Source: Chryseobacterium indologenes (GTDB taxonomy: Bacteria; Bacteroidota; Bacteroidia; Flavobacteriales; Weeksellaceae). Taken from it: a stretch of 64,000 nucleotides of DNA. The position numbers were made by a program, and so were the translations under genes. Positions 24,561-33,535 of this stretch are shown here, piece after piece. Below the pieces are notes generated by a model that had not been told where the DNA came from, searched no databases, and worked only from the letters and a program-made list of their open reading frames with translations. The DNA lies in contig NZ_CP018786.1 in assembly GCF_002025665.1 (NCBI RefSeq), positions 4,898,001-4,962,000 on the forward strand. The letters are read 5' to 3'. The number at the start of each line of letters is the position of its first letter. The stretch's first letter is position 1.

Positions 24561-26557
24561 TAATTTTTACTTCTGAAGTCCTTTATATCTTTAATCTTGG
24601 ATTCAAAATATTCTTTTTTCTCAGGACTTTTTTTGATGAGTATTTCAAACGCTTTTATGGCCTTTGTATATAATTTCTGTTCAAAATAAAGATTAGCCAG
24701 TGTCTCTGTCATCAAATGCGAGATATCGTCATTCTTTTCTTTTACAACATAGGTACTTTCTTCTTTTAACTGACTGATTCTAGGATTGTTCTCAATAAAG
24801 CTCTCAATAGCTTTTTCTTTGATTTCTGATTTTTCCTTTTCAATCTCTTCTGTTCTGTCAATCTTAAGCCAGCTCTGCCATGTGTTGATAAAACCTGGAA
24901 CATTGCTGTCTATGGATGATTGAGTCGTATTTTTCATAGTAACCTCCTGTACTTTTTCTACAGGTTCTTCTTTCTTTTCCTCCTGTTTTTCTTCAACCTT
25001 AAGAGTAGAAATATCAGTCCCAAAGAAGGAAACATTCATTACAGGCACATTTTCTTTTAAAGTCTCAGTATTAGCTTTTTCTTCTTCAACTGATTCAATG
25101 GGTTCAGAATGATTCTCTTCAATTTCTGATGTTTCTAATACTGGAGTAACTTTCTGCGTGGTTTCCGCAACAGTTTCGGAAGGACGTTCCTCTTCAATGA
25201 TTACTTCAGGTTCTGTAACAAGAGTTACTTCCATTGCCGGAGCCGATACCTGTTCAGGCTTACTGATTAAAGAATCCGGCATATTGGATTCCACACTCAT
25301 TGGTTTCCATGCAGGTTGTACTTCAGGAGCTTCTTCTATCTTTTCTTCAGTAACTTCAGGTTTAGTTTCCTCAACCACTGGCAACTGATTCTCAACAGTT
25401 TCTTCCTGTACCGGTTCTTCTTTTATTTCTTCAGGTTTTTCTTCACTTGTTGACCAGAAATGGAAGTTCTGAGTATCCGCGAAGCTAATTTCATGATCTT
25501 CAACTGTTTCAGGCTCTATTTCTTCTTCTTGCGGAACAAGTTTAGTTTCCTTCATTTTTTTCTCAACCTCTTCAATCAGGCGTCTCATTTCCTCCTCATG
25601 TTTATTGACATTCGGTTGGGAAATTTCAACGGTCTCCGTTATTTCTTCATTGTTGGCCTGAATCTTAACGTCCGGCATAAATGAATCTGTTCCATGGAAG
25701 CTCAGTTCAGCATCAACATCCTCTTCTGCAGACTGTTCTTCTCCGGAAGCAGGTATTGTTTCGCTATCTGTGACTTCTGCATTTATAGGTTTTCCCGCTA
25801 ATGCTGCTTCAATATTTTCCTCAGACGGTAAAGTAGCGACTTCATGGAAGCTGATATTTTCCTCTTCTTCAATTTTTTCTTCCTCTTTTTCTGAAGAAAT
25901 CTGATCTTCGTGAATGATAGTTTCCGGCGTAAACTCCTCTCCGTCATTCTCCTCAGCTTCAACTTGTACGGGTTCTATTTTCTCCTGAACCGGTTCTTCA
26001 ACTATAGCCTCAGTTTTCTGGGTTACCAGAGTTCCGGATTCAAGAGTAGATTCAAGATCTATTATTTCAGAATTTTCTTCATCCAGGAAGTTTTCTTCTC
26101 CTTCAAATAAAATTCTGTTTCGTTCACCGTTTACGTAGATGTGCCTCACTTCATGTGAAGTTGGTAAAACACAAGTATTTTCTTTTTCCTCTGATGATTT
26201 TTCCAAGGAAACTTCCTCTTCTCTCCTGATGGGGAAGGATTGAGTCTTCGGTACCATTTGAGTAAGTTTTTCAATTGTTTTAGAAGATTTCTTCTCTTCC
26301 ACAATTTCGGGTTTAGCCTCCTGTCTGATCTTTCCGTTGATCAGCTGATATAAAATCTTTTTATCAGTAGTATATGCAGCCGTTATAGAAAGCTCCTTCT
26401 GATAGTTTTCTTTTTCATACAGATGCACTCCATACAGATGAAGCGCCCTGATATTCTGAATATAAGGAAAAGTGTGAATCTCTTCTTTCAAAAGACCAAG
26501 GTCTTCTAATTGAATATTTTTCGGATTTTTTATTAATTCTAAAACTCTTGGATTCAT
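24560..26557 (-). CDS. Large Glu-rich protein with terminal TPR motif
   Basis: 665 residues. The N-terminus (about 1-100) is globular and helical (PYIQNIRALHLYGVHLYEKENYQKELSI split over two helices). Residues ~100-560 are extremely acidic, low-complexity Glu/Val/Pro sequence with recurring short units such as EEKIEE, EISFADT and VSFFGTDI. The C-terminal ~60 residues carry a TPR-like motif (ETLANLYFEQKLYTKAIKAFEILIKKSPEKKEYF). No signal peptide is seen. Last gene of the miaB-lptE operon, one base after lptE. Function unknown; a scaffolding role is only a guess. Confidence 0.75.
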   Translation of the reverse strand: MNPRVLELIKNPKNIQLEDLGLLKEEIHTFPYIQNIRALHLYGVHLYEKENYQKELSITAAYTTDKKILYQLINGKIRQEAKPEIVEEKKSSKTIEKLTQMVPKTQSFPIRREEEVSLEKSSEEKENTCVLPTSHEVRHIYVNGERNRILFEGEENFLDEENSEIIDLESTLESGTLVTQKTEAIVEEPVQEKIEPVQVEAEENDGEEFTPETIIHEDQISSEKEEEKIEEEENISFHEVATLPSEENIEAALAGKPINAEVTDSETIPASGEEQSAEEDVDAELSFHGTDSFMPDVKIQANNEEITETVEISQPNVNKHEEEMRRLIEEVEKKMKETKLVPQEEEIEPETVEDHEISFADTQNFHFWSTSEEKPEEIKEEPVQEETVENQLPVVEETKPEVTEEKIEEAPEVQPAWKPMSVESNMPDSLISKPEQVSAPAMEVTLVTEPEVIIEEERPSETVAETTQKVTPVLETSEIEENHSEPIESVEEEKANTETLKENVPVMNVSFFGTDISTLKVEEKQEEKKEEPVEKVQEVTMKNTTQSSIDSNVPGFINTWQSWLKIDRTEEIEKEKSEIKEKAIESFIENNPRISQLKEESTYVVKEKNDDISHLMTETLANLYFEQKLYTKAIKAFEILIKKSPEKKEYFESKIKDIKDFRSKN

Positions 26558-26558
26558 C

Positions 26559-27110
26559 TTACCAATTCGCTACAATGTCGTTAAATATCTTATTAATAAT
26601 TCTATCTGTTACCAGTTTTACCTGCTGGTCTTCGATCTGACTTAGGGATACATCACTGTTGAAAGCCGCTTCATCAGAATACGTTCTGTCAAAACTTGCA
26701 TCCGGGTGGATTTTATTTTCATAATGTACCTTTACTGTAATCGTAAGTTTATTCTGTGCCTGCTGAATCACTCCTCCAGAAGGGTTGGTCTGGGTATTGG
26801 AACTGATGGTGGTGGGGGTAATGGAATAGTCAGTAATTTCTCCTTCTATCAGGATATCCGGATTTTCTTTTGTTCCTTTCAAAGTGGTTCTCTGAAGGAA
26901 CCTGTTTTGTATTGCCGTAGAAAACTGCTGTGATAACGCAGGGTTTACAAGAGGTGCATTATTGGGAAATTCATTAATCTGAACTGTTTTCTCGTCCGTA
27001 AGAGATGATCCCGTAAAGCTGTAGCATGAATTTAAAACTCCCAGCAATGCAAAAAGCATTCCCGTTAACAGTGATTGTTTCAAGCCTATATTGTTAATTT
27101 TAAAATTCAT
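26559..27110 (-). CDS. lptE: LPS-assembly lipoprotein LptE
   Basis: 183 residues from the ATG at 27110. This start is preferred over an upstream in-frame one because it gives a proper lipoprotein signal (LLTGMLFALLGVLNSC) with a lipobox Cys, followed by YSFTGSSL as in Bacteroidota LptE. The body contains ILIEGEITDYSITPTT and ends with DRIINKIFNDIVANW, both typical. LptE plugs LptD and helps place LPS in the outer leaflet. The start overlaps the upstream membrane protein gene by 11 bases. Confidence 0.85.
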   Translation of the reverse strand: MNFKINNIGLKQSLLTGMLFALLGVLNSCYSFTGSSLTDEKTVQINEFPNNAPLVNPALSQQFSTAIQNRFLQRTTLKGTKENPDILIEGEITDYSITPTTISSNTQTNPSGGVIQQAQNKLTITVKVHYENKIHPDASFDRTYSDEAAFNSDVSLSQIEDQQVKLVTDRIINKIFNDIVANW

Positions 27111-27804
27111 TTTTAGATCCGATTTCAATAATTTCATCATACTCAATTTGTTGAATAGCATCTTCATAAGCAAAATAATTTGCGGTGTATAAGAATGGTA
27201 AGGTAAGAAAAATTCCTATCCCGCAGGCAACAATACCAATCTGGGACAAAATACCCACTACCAATGAGAAAAGAAAAATTGACAATAGATTTCCTTTGCT
27301 CATGATTTTTGAAATATTCCAGGCTTCTTTTACTTCTCTGATTCCTTTAAGGCTGATTAACGGAATGATATAAAAGCCTTTTAGTACAAAGTAATATATA
27401 GCTGCTATTATTAAAAATACATAAGGGAACACAAATAGTGCAACCATTGGGTTAGATTCATCCCTTCCGGAAATTGCACCTGATATACCCAGGACCGCAA
27501 CTAAAGGAATGTAAAGCAGTAAAACGCCTCCAAAAACAATTAACTGCAGGATAAAATAAGGCATGAAATCTTTGAAATCAAAAATATCTCCAGGACTTGC
27601 CGGCTGATTTCTGTTCAGCCTTTGAAGGTATTTGTATAAATTACCCATTGCAAGCAGTCCGCAGAACGGAATAATAGACATCACAAAGCAAACTAAAAAT
27701 GCTATAAAAATATTCCCGAAATCTTTCTTTAAAAGTTCGACCCCTTTGTTAATGTATTCTCCGAGCTTAAAATTGATCGGCTTAGGTGTTAAATTGACTT
27801 TCAT
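27100..27804 (-). CDS. Multi-pass inner membrane protein, unknown function
   Basis: 234 residues with about five to six hydrophobic segments (for example IFIAFLVCFVMSIIPFCGLL, LIVFGGVLLLYIPLVAVLG and LLSIFLFSLVVGILSQIGIV). It has a short basic N-terminus and an acidic cytoplasmic tail (YDEIIEIGSKNEF). No catalytic motif is visible. It lies between the sigma-54 activator and lptE and is probably co-transcribed with both. Confidence 0.75.
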   Translation of the reverse strand: MKVNLTPKPINFKLGEYINKGVELLKKDFGNIFIAFLVCFVMSIIPFCGLLAMGNLYKYLQRLNRNQPASPGDIFDFKDFMPYFILQLIVFGGVLLLYIPLVAVLGISGAISGRDESNPMVALFVFPYVFLIIAAIYYFVLKGFYIIPLISLKGIREVKEAWNISKIMSKGNLLSIFLFSLVVGILSQIGIVACGIGIFLTLPFLYTANYFAYEDAIQQIEYDEIIEIGSKNEF

Positions 27805-27817
27805 TATTTATGCAGTG

Positions 27818-29107
27818 TTAATCTTCCAGGTTATATTGTTTTATTTTTCTGTATAAAGTTCTTTGTGAGATCCCCAACTCATCTGCAGCTCTGTTCCTAC
27901 GTCCTTTATGTTTCTCTAAAGCCTTTATAATCAAGTCTTTTTCATTATTCTGAAGAGAAAGTGATTCTGGTCTGTTTTCCTCAATTTCGATATCTTCAAT
28001 ATCTTCATAGCTGTCATCAGGAGTAGAAATAATTGTTGGAGTCTGAACTGACGGAGTATCATTATTATTATCAAAATATAACAAAGATCCGGAGTTCACC
28101 TGCGGCTGACTTTCAGGAGTATAAATCCTGTTAATCAGATTTTTCTCATGGTTGCTCAGATCTGATGTGCCTCTGTTTTTGATCAGTTCCGAAGTTAAGG
28201 ATTTTAAATCATTAATATCATTCCTCATATCGAATAGAATTTTATACATGATTTCTCTTTCACTTCCGAAATCGCTCTGTTTTGGAGTGCTTTGAGTATT
28301 GACAACCATTGGAAGATGTGTTTCCATAGGAATATACTCGGCAAGTTTCTCAGCGGTAATATTTCTGTTTCTTTCCACAACGGTCATCTGCTCTACTAAG
28401 TTTCTTAGCTGTCGGACGTTCCCCGGGAAAGAATAACTTTCTATGTAATGAACAGCACTTTGCTCCAGTTCCAGTTCCGGCATTCTGTATTTTTCTGCAA
28501 AGTCTATCGCAAATTTTCTGAATAACAAATGGATATCTCCTTTTCTTTCTCTTAAAGGCGGCATATCGATCTGAACGGTATTCAAACGGTAATACAAATC
28601 CTCACGGAATCTTCCGTCATGGATGGCTTTCATCATATTAACGTTGGTAGCAGCCACAATTCTCACATTGGTTTTCTGTACCTGTGAAGAACCTACTTTC
28701 ATAAATTCACCACTTTCCAGCACTCTTAAAAGGCGAACCTGAGTTTGTAAAGGAAGTTCTCCTACCTCATCCAGAAAAATCGTTCCTCCGTCTGCTACTT
28801 CAAAATATCCTTTTCTTGTAGCTGTAGCCCCTGTAAAAGCTCCTTTTTCGTGTCCGAATAATTCGGAGTCTATAGTTCCTTCCGGAATTGCTCCACAGTT
28901 TACGACGATATAAGGCTGATGTTTTCTTCTGGATTCTGAATGAATGATTTTCGGAATAAATTCTTTCCCTACCCCACTTTCTCCAATCACAAGTACAGAG
29001 ATATCTGTAGGTGCAACCTGGATAGATTTTTCGAGGGCACGATTGAGTGCAGGAAAGTTTCCGATAATTCCGAAACGGTTTTTTATGTTTTGTAGCTCGT
29101 TGCTCAT
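27818..29107 (-). CDS. Sigma-54-dependent transcriptional activator (no receiver domain)
   Basis: 429 residues. It begins almost directly with the AAA+ domain: Walker A GESGVGKE, the sigma-54 contact loop ELFGHEKGAFTGA, Walker B GTIFLDEVGELP, and RFREDLYYRLNT. The usual N-terminal receiver or sensor domain is absent. A linker of about 100 residues, partly Asn-rich, leads to a Fis-type HTH (GRRNRAADELGISQRTLYRKI). It would activate RpoN-dependent promoters and may be controlled by abundance or a partner rather than phosphorylation. In the miaB-lptE operon. Confidence 0.92.
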   Translation of the reverse strand: MSNELQNIKNRFGIIGNFPALNRALEKSIQVAPTDISVLVIGESGVGKEFIPKIIHSESRRKHQPYIVVNCGAIPEGTIDSELFGHEKGAFTGATATRKGYFEVADGGTIFLDEVGELPLQTQVRLLRVLESGEFMKVGSSQVQKTNVRIVAATNVNMMKAIHDGRFREDLYYRLNTVQIDMPPLRERKGDIHLLFRKFAIDFAEKYRMPELELEQSAVHYIESYSFPGNVRQLRNLVEQMTVVERNRNITAEKLAEYIPMETHLPMVVNTQSTPKQSDFGSEREIMYKILFDMRNDINDLKSLTSELIKNRGTSDLSNHEKNLINRIYTPESQPQVNSGSLLYFDNNNDTPSVQTPTIISTPDDSYEDIEDIEIEENRPESLSLQNNEKDLIIKALEKHKGRRNRAADELGISQRTLYRKIKQYNLED

Positions 29108-29143
29108 AAGTAAATTTTTGATTATTGACTGAATGTTAATCTT

Positions 29144-29947
29144 CTACAGCTCTTCAATTTCTTTTCTGTAGACTTTGTTAAAGTGATGAGTGTAGACATC
29201 TTTCATGGTCTTCCCTTCATCATACGTTTGTAAGGCTAACATTTTTAAATCCAAATAATCTTTGTTTCTGATCTTAGAAACTTTACTTTTAAAGTATATA
29301 TTCTCAGCAAAGTCGTACTCTTTGCTTTGTTTTTCAAAATTTTCCAGGGCTCTGTCATATCTTCCCAGCTCGAAATAGGTAACTCCCAGCTGATAATGAT
29401 CAAACATTCCCTTCACATAACCTCTGGTAGCCAGAAGCCTTTCTATAATTCCAGCCGCTTTTTCTTTCTGTCCTAAAGCACTGTAGGACATAGCTCTTAC
29501 TATGTCCAGATTATAGTCTCCGTTTTGAGATCTTCCTAAGTCTCCGGGCTCATATTTTTTTAAACCTTCTAAATCCTGAATTGCTCCTTTATAGTCTCTT
29601 AAGAACTGAAACTTCGTCCAACCTCTGTAACCAAGGTGCATTTTGGGGTCTAAAGCAACTGCTTTATCCATTAAAATTTTCCAGGTTACAAAATCTCCGT
29701 TTTTAAGATATGGAACTGCTTTTTCCATATAAGCATGGGAGAAATCGGGACACAATTCAATGGCTTTATCGAAACCTTCCTGAGATTCTGCAAACCCCTG
29801 TAAATCTGAAGCCCAGTTGTATAACTCACACGCTTTTTTGCAGTTCTCACCCTCTACTGCATTACAGTTGACCTGTGCAATAGTATTGGTGTAAACGATA
29901 AGTAACAAAAAGCTAAGGTAATACCTCTGAAACTTTTCCATTTTCAA
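29144..29947 (-). CDS. Secreted TPR-repeat protein
   Basis: 267 residues. A signal peptide (YYLSFLLLIVYTNTIAQ) is followed by CNAVEGENCKKACELYNWASD and several TPR-like units (GFDKAIELCPDFSHAYMEKA, GKSLNYD-like ALGQKEKAAGIIERLL, LGRYDRALENFEKQ). Probably a periplasmic protein-interaction module. The start (residue 1 or 3) overlaps the 3' end of the upstream lipoprotein gene by about 29-35 bases, a sign of coupled translation. No specific family name is certain. Confidence 0.75.
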   Translation of the reverse strand: MKMEKFQRYYLSFLLLIVYTNTIAQVNCNAVEGENCKKACELYNWASDLQGFAESQEGFDKAIELCPDFSHAYMEKAVPYLKNGDFVTWKILMDKAVALDPKMHLGYRGWTKFQFLRDYKGAIQDLEGLKKYEPGDLGRSQNGDYNLDIVRAMSYSALGQKEKAAGIIERLLATRGYVKGMFDHYQLGVTYFELGRYDRALENFEKQSKEYDFAENIYFKSKVSKIRNKDYLDLKMLALQTYDEGKTMKDVYTHHFNKVYRKEIEEL

Positions 29948-30431
29948 TTTTATAGGTTAAATACTGATAATAATCTACTTTTAAACCTTTTATCTCTTTC
30001 GGCATCCAGCCATTGAGTGATTTTGTAAACTGCAGCAGCTTATTTTCCAATTCTTCATCCAGTACAGAATCTTTCAGATCCGGGCTCATATGCTGTAATC
30101 TGAAGAGGCCTGTCTTTCCTTCACAATTTACTAAAAATCTCACGGTAATATAACCGCTGATCTTTTTTTCAGAATATATATTTTCTTTTTTAAGTTTTTC
30201 AGTGATCGCAATCTTTTCACCCTTATAGCTAAATTCCTTTGAACCCTGATAATACTGAAAACTGAAATTTCCCCATTTTTCTGAGCCACACTTCTTAAAA
30301 TCAGCATTATCCAATTTCGCATCGAATTCGATATCTCCTACGGTTGCAGGATATTTTTTTATATTTTTTTCTGTCTGACAGGATACCAGGGCAAACGAAA
30401 ACATTGCAAAAAGATAAACTGCTTTGATCAC
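29913..30431 (-). CDS. Lipoprotein with TonB-C-like domain
   Basis: 172 residues with a lipoprotein signal (AMFSFALVSC, Cys near residue 18). The later part GYITVRFLVNCEGKTGLFRLQ followed by LLQFTKSLNGWMPKEIKGLKVDYYQYLTYKI resembles the TonB C-terminal-like fold seen in many flavobacterial secreted proteins (strand-helix-strand with W-x-P). Envelope location is expected. It lies 9 bases after miaB. Function unknown. Confidence 0.7.
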   Translation of the reverse strand: MIKAVYLFAMFSFALVSCQTEKNIKKYPATVGDIEFDAKLDNADFKKCGSEKWGNFSFQYYQGSKEFSYKGEKIAITEKLKKENIYSEKKISGYITVRFLVNCEGKTGLFRLQHMSPDLKDSVLDEELENKLLQFTKSLNGWMPKEIKGLKVDYYQYLTYKIENGKVSEVLP

Positions 30432-30440
30432 TGCTTAATT

Positions 30441-31877
30441 TTACTCTGCTGTTCTCCCTAAAAGTGTGCCCTGTGTGTTATCATGAACAAAAACGTTCAC
30501 AATGTCACCTATGTTCTGTCCTTCCAGTTTATCAAAGACACATACGGCATTCTGAGAGTTTCTTCCTTTCCATTGGTTTTTATTCTTCTTGGAAATTCCT
30601 TCAATCAGAACTTCGTGTACTCTTCCGACATAAGATTTCATTCTCTGGTTTGAAAGCTCACCCTGAAGAGCAATAACCTCAGCAAGACGTCTTTGTTTCA
30701 CATCAGCCGGAATATTATCTTCCATTTTTTTGTGAGCCGGTGTTCCCGGTCTTTCTGAGTAGGCAAACATATAACCGTAGTCATATTCTACTTCTTTCAT
30801 CAGGCTTAAGGTATCCTGGTGATCTTCTTCAGATTCATTACAGAATCCAACGATCATATCCTGAGAGAATGCTACTTCCGGAACAATTTCCTTCGCTTTT
30901 CTGATCAGATCAAGGTATTCTTCACGGGTGTGCTGTCTGTTCATTGCTTCAAGCATATTATTGCTTCCACTTTGTACAGGAAGGTGAACATATTTACAGA
31001 TGTTATTATGCTTTGCCATCATTTTGAATACATCCAGACTCATATCCTGAGGATTTGAAGTAGAAAATCTGATTCTCAGTTCCGGAACGGCTTTAGCCAC
31101 TAAATCAAGAAGCTGAGCAAAATTAACGGCTGTTGCTTTCTGCATTTCAGAAGCTTTGGCAAAGTCTTTTTTAGGACCTCCTCCATACCAAAGGTAAGAG
31201 TCTACGTTTTGGCCTAAAAGGGTAATTTCTTTATATCCGTTATGGGCAAGATCTTTACATTCTTCAATAATAGAGTGTGGATCACGGCTTCTTTCTCTTC
31301 CTCTGGTAAAAGGAACTACACAGAATGTACACATATTATCGCAACCTCTGGTAATGGTAACAAATGCGGTAACTCCGTTTCCTCCTAAACGAACAGGATT
31401 GATATCTGCATAAGTTTCTTCTTTGGAAAGAATTACGTTAATCGCATCTCGTCCATCATCGGTTTCTTTTAAAAGATTGGGTAAGTCTCTGTAGGCATCT
31501 GGACCTACAACAAGATCAACCAGTTGTTCTTCTTCTAAGAACTTGGTTTTCAATCTTTCTGCCATACATCCCAGAACTCCTACCGTCATATTTGGTCTTT
31601 CTTTTTTCAGATTTTTGAACTGAGAAAGACGCATTCTTACGGTCTGTTCTGCTTTTTCACGGATGGAACATGTATTTAAAAGAATCAGGTCTGCTTCTTC
31701 AACTTTCATCGTTGTATTATAGCCCTGTTCATTAAGAATGGATGCAACAATTTCAGAGTCAGAGAAATTCATCTGACAACCATAGCTTTCTAAAAACAGT
31801 TTTTTAGAGTTCTCCGGTCTTTCTGCAATAGCAAAAGCTTCGCCCTGTTTTGTTTCGTCTATATATTTTTCCTGCAC
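30441..31877 (-). CDS. miaB: tRNA-2-methylthio-N6-dimethylallyladenosine synthase MiaB
   Basis: 478 residues with the UPF0004 N-domain (ESYGCQMNFSDSE, LNTCSIREKAE, VGVLGCMAERL: three cysteines for one [4Fe-4S] cluster), the radical-SAM motif TRGCDNMCTFCVVPFTRGRE with CxxxCxxC, and a C-terminal TRAM domain (VGRVHEVLIEGISKKNKNQWKGR region). It methylthiolates i6A37 in tRNAs reading UNN codons. First gene of a long minus-strand operon. A MiaE homologue is encoded at 57975. Confidence 0.96.
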   Translation of the reverse strand: MQEKYIDETKQGEAFAIAERPENSKKLFLESYGCQMNFSDSEIVASILNEQGYNTTMKVEEADLILLNTCSIREKAEQTVRMRLSQFKNLKKERPNMTVGVLGCMAERLKTKFLEEEQLVDLVVGPDAYRDLPNLLKETDDGRDAINVILSKEETYADINPVRLGGNGVTAFVTITRGCDNMCTFCVVPFTRGRERSRDPHSIIEECKDLAHNGYKEITLLGQNVDSYLWYGGGPKKDFAKASEMQKATAVNFAQLLDLVAKAVPELRIRFSTSNPQDMSLDVFKMMAKHNNICKYVHLPVQSGSNNMLEAMNRQHTREEYLDLIRKAKEIVPEVAFSQDMIVGFCNESEEDHQDTLSLMKEVEYDYGYMFAYSERPGTPAHKKMEDNIPADVKQRRLAEVIALQGELSNQRMKSYVGRVHEVLIEGISKKNKNQWKGRNSQNAVCVFDKLEGQNIGDIVNVFVHDNTQGTLLGRTAE

Positions 31878-31962
31878 GATAATCGATTTAAGGTCCGCAA
31901 TTTTAAATTACGAACAAATAAGTTTGCAAAGATACAAAATATTGTGACAGAATGTCAGGAGA

Positions 31963-32742
31963 TTATCTGTATCTGTTATCATGGAAATTTTGATCCATTA
32001 TTTTATCCTGATCTTCCAACTCTTTCTGAAGGTCAAATTGTTGAAAAATTGGTTGACTAATTTTAGCTCTAATTGGAATATTATTAAATGTAGCAGGATT
32101 CCATTTTCCTTTTATTCTAGACAGACTATTGATGATATCTTTCTTTTCATAGTCAAAAAAATCACCTTCAATCTTGAAATCCTCCATTTCGCCATTCTCA
32201 TTGACAACAAATGTCAACAAAGCTCCTTTGTCCTCATTTTTCTTTATGAATCTTTCAAAAATGGACTTAACCTCAAATCCAAAAGCTTTTATTCCTTTTT
32301 TAAAAGTTGGGCCTTTCTTTTCGTTTTTACTTGGATCATCTTTGGAATTAACTAAATAAAAAGGATTTATTTCAATTTTGGCAATTGCTCCCACAAATTT
32401 CCCGTTCACTTTTGCCGGCATCCATTTTTTGAGATGGGGAATAATTTTACGGCTGAAATCAAATGCACATTTATTTTTTTGAATATCTACAGTGTCAAAA
32501 TCTTTAACATAATGGATGGTTGAATTTTCATGCACAAGAATCTGTACATTATACCGTTCTTCACTTTTTTCACAAGGCAGCAATTTTTGTTCTTTAACAA
32601 CCTTTACCATTTCCTTATTTAATTGATTCAACCCACCCGCATAAAAATCTTGGCCATAAGGATATTTATCCAAAACTTCATTTTGAGCAAAAATTAATTT
32701 TGTTATAAAGAAAGTGATGAGCAACAAAAATTTCTTAATCAT
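31963..32742 (-). CDS. Secreted protein with TonB-C-like domain
   Basis: 259 residues with signal peptide MIKKFLLLITFFITKLIFAQ. Two similar halves are visible, each with an extracytoplasmic strand-helix-strand segment ending in K-x-W-x-P: FSRKIIPHLKKWMPAKVNGKFVGAIAKIEI (in two pieces) and IINSLSRIKGKWNPATFNNIPIRAKI. This recalls the TonB C-terminal fold seen in the 29913 and 32917 products. Probably periplasmic; function unknown. Confidence 0.65.
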   Translation of the reverse strand: MIKKFLLLITFFITKLIFAQNEVLDKYPYGQDFYAGGLNQLNKEMVKVVKEQKLLPCEKSEERYNVQILVHENSTIHYVKDFDTVDIQKNKCAFDFSRKIIPHLKKWMPAKVNGKFVGAIAKIEINPFYLVNSKDDPSKNEKKGPTFKKGIKAFGFEVKSIFERFIKKNEDKGALLTFVVNENGEMEDFKIEGDFFDYEKKDIINSLSRIKGKWNPATFNNIPIRAKISQPIFQQFDLQKELEDQDKIMDQNFHDNRYR

Positions 32743-32916
32743 GATTATAGGGTATTATTAATAGAACTGATTGTTATTTATTGTTGTAGAATCAGCTGAA
32801 ACTCTTTTTTTTTTTTGATAATGGTTTCCATTTGATTTTTATTCTTTCCAGAGCTTATTTTATCCCTTTAATAAATACCTCCCTGCGTTTAAATTTTGAA
32901 AAGAAAACCTTTGCAT

Positions 32917-33399
32917 CTAATCAATATCCACAGACATTGAAGAGAAGTTCATTTTAACTTTAATCTGGGAAGCTACAGGTTGCCCGCCACAAGATGCCGG
33001 AGTCCAGTTTTTCTTTATTCTTCTTACTACATATTGCATATCATCAAAAAAAACTTCACTATTCTGTACTTTGGGCATTCCTTTCACATCTACTACTTTT
33101 CCTTTAGCATCAAGCACTAAGGTAAATGTAAAATCACCTGTAAGAGCATAGAAATCAGAATTCAGGTATGCGTACATATATTTGTGTAGGATTTCTTTAT
33201 AAGCCGCAACACCTCCTTCATAGGCTGCAGGTTTAAAATCATTACATTTTACAGCCACCTGCATAAAAGGTTCTTTGATATCTATTTTCAGAACATTTTT
33301 ATTACTCTCCCTGATAAAAGAATCATCCCGTTCTTCCTGATCCTGTGCAAACGAAAAATTAACTGCACATAAAGCCAAAAATAAAAGTATTGCTCTCAT
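32917..33399 (-). CDS. Small secreted protein with TonB-C-like domain
   Basis: 160 residues from the ATG at 33399, preferred over an upstream in-frame ATG because it opens with a signal peptide (MRAILLFLALCAVNFSFAQ). The body has FTFTLVLDAKGKVVDVKG then VVRRIKKNWTPASCGGQPVASQIKVKMNF (in pieces), the pattern of TonB-C-like domains. Two cysteines remain in the mature part. No membrane-spanning or proline-rich TonB spacer is present, so it is not a classical TonB. Function unknown. Confidence 0.7.
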   Translation of the reverse strand: MRAILLFLALCAVNFSFAQDQEERDDSFIRESNKNVLKIDIKEPFMQVAVKCNDFKPAAYEGGVAAYKEILHKYMYAYLNSDFYALTGDFTFTLVLDAKGKVVDVKGMPKVQNSEVFFDDMQYVVRRIKKNWTPASCGGQPVASQIKVKMNFSSMSVDID

Positions 33400-33450
33400 A
33401 ATTTTGTTTACAAATAATAAACAAAGGTAAATATTTAGCTTATTTATAAA

Positions 33451-33485
33451 AAACAAAACTTCACGCAAAGCATGAAGTTTTAGAG
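33451..33485 (-). terminator. Terminator downstream of poxB
   Basis: AAAACTTCA/TGAAGTTTT (33455-33463 with 33473-33481) with an inner GC-AAA-GC stem, followed on the minus strand by a T-rich run. A second perfect hairpin (GTGAATTCAAAAC/GTTTTGAATTCAC, 33496-33523) lies between it and the poxB stop codon. Confidence 0.7.
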
Positions 33486-33535
33486 TTTAAATATTGTGAA
33501 TTCAAAACAAGTTTTGAATTCACTGCTTTTTAATC

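Noticed and set aside
33496..33523. The perfect hairpin GTGAATTCAAAAC/GTTTTGAATTCAC as main poxB terminator
   Set aside because: It lacks a T run on the minus strand; the next hairpin (33455-33481) has one and is the better candidate.
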